A stretch of DNA of 64,000 bases from Candidatus Roizmanbacteria bacterium UBA1450. Its GTDB lineage: Bacteria > Patescibacteriota > Microgenomatia > UBA1406 > GWC2-37-13. Position numbers and translations under genes: made by a program. This document shows, one piece after another, positions 26,089-36,100 of this stretch. A model generated the notes under the pieces. That model did no database searches and was not told the origin of the DNA. It saw nothing but the letters and a program-made list of their open reading frames with translations. The stretch spans positions 186,001-250,000 of the forward strand of contig DCTC01000002.1 of the NCBI GenBank assembly GCA_002329205.1, given 5' to 3'. Numbering within the stretch: position 1 is the first letter of the stretch; the number at the start of each line of letters is the position of its first letter.

Positions 26089-27138
26089 ATGAAAATGAAT
26101 TTTGGAGGCGTTGAGGAAAACGTCATAACCCGTGAAGAATTTCCGCTCAAAAAAGCTCAAGAAGTTCTAAAAAATGAAACAGTTGCAGTGCTCGGATACG
26201 GAGTGCAGGGTCCGGGACAGGCCTTGAACATGAAAGATAACGGTATACATGTCATTGTCGGTCAGCGAAAAGGCTCAAAATCATGGGATAAAGCAGTAGC
26301 CGACGGCTGGGTAGAAGGAGAAACTCTTTTTGAAATTGAGGAAGCAGCACAAAAAGGTTCGATTATTATGTATCTCCTCTCAGATGCCGGCCAGAAAGCG
26401 TTTTGGCCAAAACTCAAACCGCATCTAACGAAAGGAAAAACTCTTTATTTTTCTCACGGATTTGCAATCACATATAGTGATCAGACCGGTGTCATACCGC
26501 CTGATGACATTGATGTTGTAATGGTCGCACCGAAAGGTTCAGGACTTACGGTCCGAAGAAATTTTCTGGACGGAAGCGGTATAAACAGTTCGTATGCTGT
26601 ATATCAGGATGTGACCGGCCGGGCAGAAAAAATAGCACAAGCACTCGGTATAGCAGTCGGCTCAGGCTATCTGTTTGAAACGACGTTTGAGAAAGAAGTA
26701 TATAGTGATCTGACGGGTGAGCGGGGAATTTTAGTCGGTGCTCTCGAAGGTCTTTTTGAAGCTCAATACAACGAGCTGAGAAAACACGGGAATACTCCAA
26801 GTGAAGCATTCAACGAAACCGTCGAAGAATTGACACAAAGTCTTATACGTCTCGTCGGTGAGAAAGGTATGGACTGGATGCTAGCCAATATCTCAACCAC
26901 TGCTCAGCGTGGCGCTCTTGACTGGAAAGATAAATTCCGTGATGCGACTGCACCTGTTTTTGAGGAACTATATACAAGTGTTGAAAGCGGAGAAGAAGCA
27001 CGACGAACTCTTGAGAAAAACAGCGATCCGAATTACCGTGAGGAACTTGAAAAGGAGCTTGATGAGCTACGAAATATGGAGATGTGGCAGGCTGGTGCAA
27101 AAGTTCGAGAATTACGACCGGAAAATCAGAAAAAGTAA
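26089..27138 (+). CDS. ilvC: Ketol-acid reductoisomerase
   Basis: This enzyme rearranges and reduces acetolactate or acetohydroxybutyrate. The Rossmann motif is GYGVQGPGQALNMKDNG (near 37-53), followed by the cofactor loop VGQRKGSKSWDKA. MVAPKGSG and the helical ERGILVGALEGLFEAQY carry the metal site. At 349 residues it is the short class I type with a somewhat extended C-terminus. An ATG two codons later is also possible. Confidence 0.95.
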   Translation: MKMNFGGVEENVITREEFPLKKAQEVLKNETVAVLGYGVQGPGQALNMKDNGIHVIVGQRKGSKSWDKAVADGWVEGETLFEIEEAAQKGSIIMYLLSDAGQKAFWPKLKPHLTKGKTLYFSHGFAITYSDQTGVIPPDDIDVVMVAPKGSGLTVRRNFLDGSGINSSYAVYQDVTGRAEKIAQALGIAVGSGYLFETTFEKEVYSDLTGERGILVGALEGLFEAQYNELRKHGNTPSEAFNETVEELTQSLIRLVGEKGMDWMLANISTTAQRGALDWKDKFRDATAPVFEELYTSVESGEEARRTLEKNSDPNYREELEKELDELRNMEMWQAGAKVRELRPENQKK

Positions 27139-27140
27139 CT

Positions 27141-27629
27141 ATGATGAGAGAGACCATACAAAATGTTCCTTTGGATATATTGCTTACTGAGGAAATACGA
27201 CGGATACGTCATCCTGACGATTTCCCTCCGGTATGTCGGGACCTTGAAAGATATTATCGGCATTTAGTTCAGGTGTGTCAAAGAACCGGTGAAGGATTTT
27301 ATAGGCTTGCCCAAGCGGATGAGCAGTTAGTCGCATCTTTTATACCTGTTCAACTGGTCAGTCAGGAGAGCCGAACTCCACTCATTCCTGTTGAAACCCG
27401 TGTTCTTATGATGAATCCATCCGGGAAGAGGGAAGGCCTACCGGAGGAGTATCAGACGCGAAATTTTCTTATGCGTTCTGACACGGGATCATATTATGCA
27501 GGGAGTGTCCATCGTGATTTGACCTGTACGCCATTGAGAACCGTAAATGCTCTCCATTGCTACCGAACACCGGACAATGCATGGGGAGACAATTTGAAGG
27601 AGGTATTGGACTATCATTTTTTGATATAA
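27141..27629 (+). CDS. Unknown protein inside the ilv/leu operon
   Basis: This 162-residue soluble protein is not recognised. It has no signal peptide or membrane helix, is moderately rich in Arg, Glu and aromatic residues, and ends ALHCYRTPDNAWGDNLKEVLDYHFLI. It begins 2 bases after ilvC and is followed 8 bases later by leuC, so it is co-transcribed and probably co-translated with them. ATG 27141 is preferred over 27084, which would overlap ilvC. A regulator or assembly factor is possible but not shown. Confidence 0.7.
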   Translation: MMRETIQNVPLDILLTEEIRRIRHPDDFPPVCRDLERYYRHLVQVCQRTGEGFYRLAQADEQLVASFIPVQLVSQESRTPLIPVETRVLMMNPSGKREGLPEEYQTRNFLMRSDTGSYYAGSVHRDLTCTPLRTVNALHCYRTPDNAWGDNLKEVLDYHFLI

Positions 27630-27637
27630 CTTATCAT

Positions 27638-29038
27638 ATGAAAAAGACATTGTTTGATAAAATTTGGGATTCGCATGTAGTGCGTGAGGAAGAAGGGTTT
27701 CCTGCAATCCTTTATATTGACGCGCATTTTATCCATGAGGTGACATCCCCGCAAGCCTTTGATGGACTGAGGAAACGAGGTATCCCCGTAGCGCGCGTCG
27801 ACCGCACGTGGGCAACTGCAGATCACAATGTCCCGACAAAAGACCAACATTTGCCGATCAAAGAATTGCTGTCGCGCAAACAGGTTGAGATGCTTGAGAA
27901 AAATTGTCGGGAATTTGGTGTTGAACTTTTTGGATTGGGACATCCTTGGCAGGGAATTGTGCACGTGATCGGACCGGAACTTGGTGTGACCAAACCCGGA
28001 ATGACCATTGTCTGCGGAGACAGTCACACATCAACACATGGCGCTTTCGGTTCTATCGCATTCGGTATCGGGACAAGTGAAGTCGAACAGGTCCTCGCTT
28101 CACAGTCGATTCTCCAATATAAACCCAAAACGATGAAAATTGAAGTAAACGGGATGTTAAAAAAAGGAGTTGTTGCAAAGGATATAATTTTGTATATCAT
28201 TTCGAAATTATCGGCTTCAGGTGGGACAGGTTATTTTGTCGAGTATGCGGGCTCTGCTATCCGTGATCTTTCGATGGAGGGCCGTATGACAATCTGTAAT
28301 ATGAGTATCGAGATGGGCGCCCGGGGTGGTATGATTGCACCTGATGAAAAGACGTATGAATATATGAAGGGTCGGACCTTTATGCCGAAAGGCAAAGCTT
28401 GGGATGAAGCCGTCTCATACTGGAAAACGCTACCGTCGGATGATGATGCGGAGTATGATCGTGTGGAAGTATTTGACGCAGCGGATATTGAACCGATGAT
28501 CACCTATGGCACCAATCCGGGGATGGGAATTAAGATCAATGAAAGATTGCCAATACATAATGAAAAATTATCTGAGAGTGAAAAAAAACAGCTGAAGAAA
28601 TCTCTTGAATATATGGGCCTTGAGGAAGGACAACCGATCCTCGGTCAAAAAGTTGATTATGTGTTTTTCGGGAGCTGTACAAACTCACGGATTGAGGATT
28701 TTCGACTTGCTGCACAGATATTGAAAGGGAGAAAGAAAGCTGATCATATTGAAGCAATTTTAGTCCCCGGCTCGACTCAGGTTCTGGAACAGGCCAAGAA
28801 GGAAGGGTTGGATACGATTTTTGCTGATGCCGGGTTTGAGCTTCGCGGTGCGGGATGCTCTGCTTGTCTTGGGATGAATGAGGACAAGATCCCGCCGGGA
28901 AAATATTGTGTCTCAACGAGTAACAGAAATTTTGAAGGTCGACAGGGGCCTGGAGCAAGAACAATGTTAGTTTCGCCGCTGACAGCTGCAGCAACAGCGA
29001 TCACTGGAGTTGTTACTGATCCAAGAGAATTTTTGTAA
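27638..29038 (+). CDS. leuC: 3-isopropylmalate dehydratase, large subunit
   Basis: This aconitase-family enzyme isomerises 2- to 3-isopropylmalate with LeuD. The Fe-S cysteines are in FGSCTNSRIEDF and CSACLGMNEDKIPPG, and the substrate arginine is in STSNRNFEGRQGPGARTMLVSP near the C-terminus. ATG 27638 (MKKTLFDKIWDSHVV, 466 residues) gives the standard N-terminus; an upstream in-frame start lies inside the previous gene. Confidence 0.96.
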   Translation: MKKTLFDKIWDSHVVREEEGFPAILYIDAHFIHEVTSPQAFDGLRKRGIPVARVDRTWATADHNVPTKDQHLPIKELLSRKQVEMLEKNCREFGVELFGLGHPWQGIVHVIGPELGVTKPGMTIVCGDSHTSTHGAFGSIAFGIGTSEVEQVLASQSILQYKPKTMKIEVNGMLKKGVVAKDIILYIISKLSASGGTGYFVEYAGSAIRDLSMEGRMTICNMSIEMGARGGMIAPDEKTYEYMKGRTFMPKGKAWDEAVSYWKTLPSDDDAEYDRVEVFDAADIEPMITYGTNPGMGIKINERLPIHNEKLSESEKKQLKKSLEYMGLEEGQPILGQKVDYVFFGSCTNSRIEDFRLAAQILKGRKKADHIEAILVPGSTQVLEQAKKEGLDTIFADAGFELRGAGCSACLGMNEDKIPPGKYCVSTSNRNFEGRQGPGARTMLVSPLTAAATAITGVVTDPREFL

Positions 29039-29042
29039 ACCA

Positions 29043-29108
29043 GTTAATAGAGAAAAGTTAAGAGAGAACTGTTTTTCCTCTTTTATCTTTTAACTATTAA
29101 CTTTTAAC
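29043..29108. repeat. Heptad-arm hairpin element E (leuC-leuD spacer)
   Basis: Left arm: GTTAATA, GAGAAAA, GTTAAGA and GAGAACT (29043-29070). Right arm: TTTCCTC, TTTTATC, TTTTAAC, TATTAAC and TTTTAAC (29074-29108). They are inverted and pair imperfectly. The right arm ends one base before the leuD ATG. No ORF is enclosed. Confidence 0.75.
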
Positions 29109-29109
29109 T

Positions 29110-29712
29110 ATGCAATTGATAAAATCAACAGCCGTTCCACTGCCGATTGAAAACATTGACACTGATCAGATTATTCCGGCAAGATTTTTGAAAGCAACAA
29201 CACGGGAAGGATTTGGAGAAAATTTATTTCGGGACTGGCGGTTTGATGTAGCTGGCAAACCGAAACGGGATTTTGTCTTGAATGATTCTACTCACAAGGG
29301 TGAAATACTTGTCGCAGGACGCAACTTCGGGTGCGGGTCGAGCCGTGAACATGCTGCGTGGGCTCTCGTCGATTACGGATTTCGGGTTGTTGTTTCCAGT
29401 TTTTTTGCGGACATTTTCAAAAGCAATGCTCTGAATAATTATTTACTTCCAGTTCAGATAACAGATGAAGAATTGAAGCACCTTTTCGCGATCTTAGAGA
29501 CAGATCCGAAAGCTGAATTTACTGTCGACCTTTCTCAACAAATTCTACAAGCTACTACCCACCGCCTACAAGCTAGATTTGATATATCTCCCTATAAGAA
29601 AATGTGTTTGATGAACGGATTTGATGATGTGGGCTATCTGATCAGCAAGAAATCGATGATAACAAAGTACGATCAAAGCCGAGAATTTGATTATAGCAAT
29701 ATAAGAAAATAG
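29110..29712 (+). CDS. leuD: 3-isopropylmalate dehydratase, small subunit
   Basis: This swivel-domain partner of LeuC has STAVPLPIENIDTDQIIPARF at the N-terminus, NFGCGSSREHAAWAL near 77, and FKSNALNNYLLPV near 107. Length 200 is normal. Residues near 146-155 (LQATTHRLQA) replace the usual variable loop, and their codons (29544-29576) have the same 7-base periodicity as the intergenic hairpin arms. It is the last gene of the ilv/leu operon. Confidence 0.94.
   Translation: MQLIKSTAVPLPIENIDTDQIIPARFLKATTREGFGENLFRDWRFDVAGKPKRDFVLNDSTHKGEILVAGRNFGCGSSREHAAWALVDYGFRVVVSSFFADIFKSNALNNYLLPVQITDEELKHLFAILETDPKAEFTVDLSQQILQATTHRLQARFDISPYKKMCLMNGFDDVGYLISKKSMITKYDQSREFDYSNIRK
29544..29576 (-). repeat. 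Heptad-arm-like segment inside leuD
   Basis: On the minus strand this reads as successive 7-base units GTAGGCG, GTGGGTA, GTAGCTT and GTAGAAT, the same type as the arms of elements A to E. It is in frame with leuD and produces a 7-residue repeat in the protein (LQATTHR, then LQA). No opposite arm is seen nearby. Confidence 0.55.
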
Positions 29713-29725
29713 TAAGAAAATCCTA

Positions 29726-29754
29726 TTGAAGTCCAACTGAAAAATGTCTATACT
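29726..29754 (+). promoter_or_regulatory. Promoter of the surface-protein operon
   Basis: TTGAAG (29726-29731), a 17-base spacer and TATACT (29749-29754). The ATG at 29761 starts 6 bases after the -10 box, so it would sit at the transcript 5' end (leaderless). Confidence 0.7.
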
Positions 29755-29760
29755 GAATAG

Positions 29761-30165
29761 ATGTCGTTGAGGCTTCAGACCATAGCTAAATCAATTCAAA
29801 ACTTCGGTATGAAATTTCCTAAAAAGGATATTCATTTCAGTCTTTTAAAGGACTATCTCCAGAAATATACGAAGCTCCAATCAATAACTCGACAAATACA
29901 TACAAAACAGACGACCAAGAAAATTCAATATATCCTGGCCGTTTTTATCGTTTTTCTGATCATTGGTGTCGGTGTACATTTCGTACAGCAGATTTATGCG
30001 TTGACTCTCTATTTCACTCAATCCGACTGGTCCGGCGGAGCTGATACCGAAACGACTATAAATAGTTCCAATGCTACTGGATGGACAAAATTTTATTCCA
30101 AGACGGCAGGAATAGACAACTCAACATCAGGAGAAATAAAACTTAAACTTGAAACATCACCGTGA
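29761..30165 (+). CDS. Short membrane-anchored protein before the giant surface protein
   Basis: This 134-residue protein has a basic N-terminus of about 55 residues, a transmembrane helix at about 59-77, and a short extracellular part with the motif FTQSDWSGGADTETT, ending abruptly after residue 134. The extracellular part looks like the first half of a beta domain, so the protein may be a truncated relic of a longer surface protein. Its stop overlaps the GTG start of the next gene (GTGA), which implies translational coupling. Confidence 0.6.
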   Translation: MSLRLQTIAKSIQNFGMKFPKKDIHFSLLKDYLQKYTKLQSITRQIHTKQTTKKIQYILAVFIVFLIIGVGVHFVQQIYALTLYFTQSDWSGGADTETTINSSNATGWTKFYSKTAGIDNSTSGEIKLKLETSP

Positions 30166-33100
30166 ATATTCGTAAATTACTGTATTTAATCGCAGTCTTC
30201 TTTTTGTTTGTTACCCTATCTCCCTCTATCCAAGCAGCTGCTGTATCATGGGATGGTAACGGCGACGGTCTGAACTGGACTGATCCAGCTAACTGGGATA
30301 ATGATGCTATCCCAGGTGCGACGGATGACGTAACTATTGATGCCGACACAACTGTCAATATTCCTGCAAGTGCTGTAAAAAATGTAGCGATAGGAGCAGG
30401 GATCTCCGGTAATTTTTCCGGTGACGAAGGTATTCTCAATAATGGATCAAAAAGTGATTATCTGGACTCGAATGCAACAGGTTATTATACGGTAACCTTT
30501 GATTTAGGCGATGGTAATGCTCAAACGGTTACACAATACTCTGTTACTGCTGGAAATAATACCAGTGAAGCACCTCGACAGTGGGTATTTGAAGGCAGTC
30601 ATGATAACACCAACTGGACAACAATTGATACAAAAACCGACGAAACCGGCTGGCAGAACTTTTTAACGAGGATTTACACTGTCGACAATGAAACAGCTTA
30701 TCGTTATTATCGCTTCTACAATTTTCGTGGTTGGAGTCAGTTTTATCAAACAAATATATCAGAACTTGAACTACTTGTAGAAACAGCTGCTGATACCGGG
30801 TATCGAACGATTAATTCTCTGACACTCGGAAATGCCTCCGGAACAACAGCTCCCACAATTATTTTTGAGTATGATGCGATTTCTGAAGGGCCGATGACCA
30901 TTGATGATGGTGACCTTACTGCTTATTCCGGGTCGACAATAACTCATAAAGGGGACAGTACATCGGTAGCAGGCAAAATTAATTTATCTGTTTCAACAGG
31001 TAATGCCACACTAGGTGGAACGGTTTTAGCAAACAGCAAAGGATTCACAGGAGGAAGTGGACCTGGCACGATTGACGGAGCAAGCGGTTCGAATCATGGA
31101 GGCGCTGGTTACGGGGGACAAGGAGGCAAAGGCAGACTGTATGACAATGGTGAAGTGTATGGTTCTTTTAGTGAGCCTGAAGACTGGGGAAGCGGAGGAC
31201 CGAATTATAATTCTGATTATCGTGGCGGAGCAGGAGGAGGTGCAATAAAAATTTCTGTAGCAGGTACAACCACGGTCAACGGTACGGTATCCGCAAATGG
31301 GGGGAATTATTTAAGTACAACAGCAGGCACCGGTGGTTCAGGAGGGAGTGTTTATCTGACAACCAATACTCTGGAAGGTAATGGGACAATTTCAGCAAAC
31401 GGCGGCCTGGGCTACAGTGATAATGCAGGTTCAGGCGGTGGGGGAAGAATTGCTTTGTATTATTCTACCTATGATTACACCGGTGCTGTCACCGCATATG
31501 GCGGCGCAGCCGGAAGAGGCTACGGAGGTGCCGGAACGATTTATCTTAAGGCAAGTGCCGATACATATGGCCAATTGGTTGTGGACAACAACGACAAATT
31601 GAATACCTGGGATTTCCTCACGGGGCGCACACTAATAGATAGTACGGTAACGTTTAAGTCGATTACTCTTCGGAACTACGGAAACCTGGAAGTCGGTCCT
31701 TCGGCGAATATTTCATATACTTCATTTGAATGGTCTGATGCGGGAGTAATTACTGACAGCGGCGGAACGATGGCACTTTTGTCCGGCGGAGGTGCAATGA
31801 CAGTACCGTCTACAGCAATATTATTTGCCAATACACAAAGAACCTGGAGCAGTTTGAATGTGGATGGCACGATCACACACACAAACAATTTTGATCAACC
31901 TACTTATAAAGTAAATATTACGGTTTCGGGTAATACAACTATCGGTGCAACTGGTAAGATTGATGTGACAGGAAAAGGGTATCAGTTGGCATTCGGCGAA
32001 GGGACGCCGGCCAGCTTGGGATCGAAAAGAGCTGGTGGAAGCTATGGAGGTGAAGGTTCGGCTGGAGAAAGTGCATATAATGAACACGGATCTACATATG
32101 GTTCAATAACAGAACCGACTGACTTAGGAAGCGGAGGCGGACGATATAATACGTCTCTCTCACAATACATTCCAGGCATTGGTGGTGGTGCAATCCGCCT
32201 CGATGTGACCGGGACTCTGATAAATAATGGTGTCATAACCGCAAATGGTGGAAATTATACGGATTCGGTTGCCGGATCAGGGGGATCAGGAGGAAGCGTA
32301 TATATCACCACCGGTATATTGGAAGGAAACGGAAGTATTACATCCAATGGAGGGAACGCTAACAGTACCAGCGGAGGGGGAGGAGGGGGAAGAATCGCCG
32401 TATATTTTGGTTCTACTACATATTCCGGATCGTATACAGCATATGGTGGCACCGGTTGGGCTTCAGCAGGTGCTGGGACGATATATTTAAAAGACACGGA
32501 CAACGCTCAAGGGAATCTACTGGTGGATAACAATGATCAAATAAGTACGTATGATTATCACAGCGGGAAAACAATAATTAATGAGACAATTTCGTTCGAT
32601 CAAATAACCATCAGGAATTACGGGAATGTCGGTATCGGCTCATCTGCAAATATTACATACTCGTCTCTTGATTGGGGTACGAAAGGAATTATCACGGACA
32701 ACGGTGGAACGTTTGATCTGGTAAGCGGCGGAGGTAATTTGACGGTTCCGGAGACATCAAAGCTGTTTTTGAATACTGCCCGTACATATACGGCCATGAT
32801 AATAAACGGAACCCTTACTCATTCTAACAATTTTGACTCCGAACAGTACAAATTGGAGGTAACTATCACAGGAGATGTTACGGTCGGTCAATACGGATCA
32901 ATTGATGTGGCAGGGAGAGGATATTCACGAGGTAACGGTCCCGGTGCTCCAACCGGTTATGTATATGATCAGGCGGGCGGAGGATATGGCGGAGCGGGAG
33001 GAGCCGGCGATGACAATGCAACCGGAGGCACCACATATGGATCAACATATCAGCCTACAGACCTCGGAAGTTCCGGAGGATTGTATAATTCATCCACTGT

Positions 33101-36100
33101 GCAAAAACCCGGAAGTGGTGGTGGTGCAATAAAAATGACGATCAGCGGGACTCTCACTGTCACCGGAAGCATCAATGCTGATGGTCAGGATTACTATGAT
33201 AGGCCTCCGAATTCCGGAGGATCAGGAGGATCCGTTTATTTGATTGTAGGCGAAATAGCAGGAGCCGGGCCGATTTCTTCGGATGGGGGTAACGGTTATT
33301 CCACGTCAGGCGGCGGCGGCGGTGGTGGAAGAATAGCAATTTATTATGAAGAGAAAACATATAACGGAACAATCACCGTGACCGGAGGGACGGGGTTTTC
33401 ATCAGGAGGAGAAGACGGCACAATAGTCCAAAAAGCAACACAGGCTGAGCTCATTTCTTCTCCGTTTGATTCTGCCGATTCAGGTACAGTACTGAGCCGT
33501 ATCACATGGACTGAAGTTCTTGAGGACGGTACTGATGTGAAATTTCAGCTGAGAACTGCACCCGATGATGACAATGGTGCGCCGGGGACTTGGGGACCAT
33601 GGCTCGGGCCGACGGGGACGGACGATTACTATACCGATCCTACCGGAGGAGAGACCATAAATCCTCTGCATTCCGACACAACCGATGACCAATGGTATCA
33701 GTATAAAGCCGTCCTGACGGCATCTGAAGGTGATCAATATATCTCAACTCTTCAGGAAGTACAAATTCAATATGTTGTCAACACGCCGCCGACGGTTTCC
33801 ATTACCGACGGTCCCGTACAAAACTCAGATGGTATCGTCACGATGACTTACACAGTCACAGATCCCGAAGAATCAAATATCACGATGTATATCACAGCAG
33901 ATATCGGTATCACACTATCGGGCGGACTGGCAAAAGCAGATACAGCAGGGGTAGCAGTTTCTGATGCTACTGTTTTACCATCAGCGGGAACTATCATGAT
34001 TGACAGCGAAATGATTTCATATACGTCAAAAACCGGAAACACACTGAATGGGACAATCACACGTGGTGCCAATACCACACGTGATGCAGTCCATGCGGGC
34101 GGAGCGGTTGTATACTTCGTCGGCTCAACTGTCGGTGGAGTGGGAACCACTTCAACCGGAACGGGTAAATCAGCAGTCTGGACTGCCAGAGAAGACCTCG
34201 GAGACATTGAGACAACAACTGCAAAAATTCGACTCGTTGCCAATGATTTGAATGCAGCAAATCAGATAGGATCGGATCTTTCCGGATTTATAGTATTTGA
34301 TACAAAGGCCCCCATTTCAACTGATCTATTCATAAACGGCAGGCTTGCCCAGATTACTCCTCAAGCATCTGATGAGAATAATATTTTTATGAAGATTTCA
34401 AATAACAGTGACCTATCAGCAGACGGGCAAAATGAGAACTCAGGCAGCTGGATCGCATACGAAACTCCGTATTCCTGGACCATGCCGGAAGGTACAAAAA
34501 CGGTATATATTAAGTATAAAGATCAATACGGCAATGAAACAGAGACTATTGCCATGACTGCTCCTGACGAGCCGTCCAGTGTCATGATCCAGGATGCTTC
34601 TTTTGTAGAAACAAGCACCTGGAGACTGTTTGTCGCCTGGGCTGTGAGTGATGAGCCGGTAAATGGCTTCAACTATTATCAGGTATACCGGTCGACAGAT
34701 AATGTTACCTATACTCCATTAGCTCAAGTCGATACCATAACACAAAATTTTCATCTTGATACGGGTCTCGATAATCAAACAACGTATTATTATCTCGTGA
34801 CAGTTGTGGATGACCACGGCAATGAATCTGAATACAATGCTGTCAATCAGATAAGCGGTGTAGCAACGCGTGCCGGTGATGGGTTGCAGCCCGACGGATC
34901 GGGAGGTAGCGATACCGCTGCACCTGTAATTACTGAACTGACAGCGATAAACATCACGACCACGACAGCAACAATTACATGGACGACTGATGAGCTCTCC
35001 AATGCTACAGTCGGTTACTCGACTGATACATCATATACAACAGAACGAGGCGTCTCGACCATGGGAATATCACATTCTGTTACATTGACCAACTTGTCGC
35101 CCGGAACACAATACTATTACCGGGCAATCTCTTATGATCCGGTTGATAATAAAGGACAGGAAGAAGATTCGTCTGTTTATACTTTTACAACTTCAACAGA
35201 CACTACCGGTCCGGTGATAACCAATATCAAATCATTCCCGGGACAGACAACTGCCGGTATAACCTGGTCTACGAATGAAGCAGCGACATCAGTTGTTGAG
35301 TATAGTATAAATACCAGTTATAGTGAGTCATCATCTTCAGCATCTCTCGTACAAGGGCATGCTCTTACCCTGACCGGTCTTACGGCAGGCTCCACGTATA
35401 ATTTCCGGGTTAAATCAGTCGATGCCAGCGGAAATCCTACAACCTCCGAATCCTCGACATTTACAACCTTTGAAGGTGCAGCAGCACGCGATGAAACACC
35501 ACCGTCAATTTCTGATATAACCGTATCTGAAGTAACTGCGACATCCGCAATGATTTCCTGGTCAACCAACGAAGACGCTGACGGTAAAGTCGAATATGGA
35601 GAAACGACAACTTATGAGAGAGGAGCAGCTGAGGGTGACCATGAATATGAAAAAAAGAAAGAAGTGTATCTGATAGGTTTAGCGCCTTCTACGGAATATA
35701 ACTATAAAGTCGTAGCTGTCGATGAAGCTGGAAATGTAAATATGTCTTCAAATGCGACTTTTACAACGGAGACACAAGACGTGCTCGGCGCTTTGACGGA
35801 TGATGGCTCTTCAAAGGGAACCAATCCACCGACCATCACCTCCGATGGTCCCACGATCACTGAAATTACCGGGACATCGGTTACTCTGTCATGGACAACT
35901 TCAAAAAAATCGACAAGCCAAGTGTATTATAAAGAAGCAAATGTACCAGGAAATTTATTAGCTGCAGGAGATGCGACATTATTCGTCAGCGATCATGAAG
36001 TCACAATAAGCAATCTCACTCCTGCGACCAGTTATGAATATCAGGTCAAATCAGCAGATGTGAACGGCAACTATGTCATATCAAAAAAATATTTATTTAA

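Noticed and set aside
20484..29108. CRISPR array
   Set aside because: The 7-base units vary, lack spacers, and are arranged as inverted arms; no cas genes are present.
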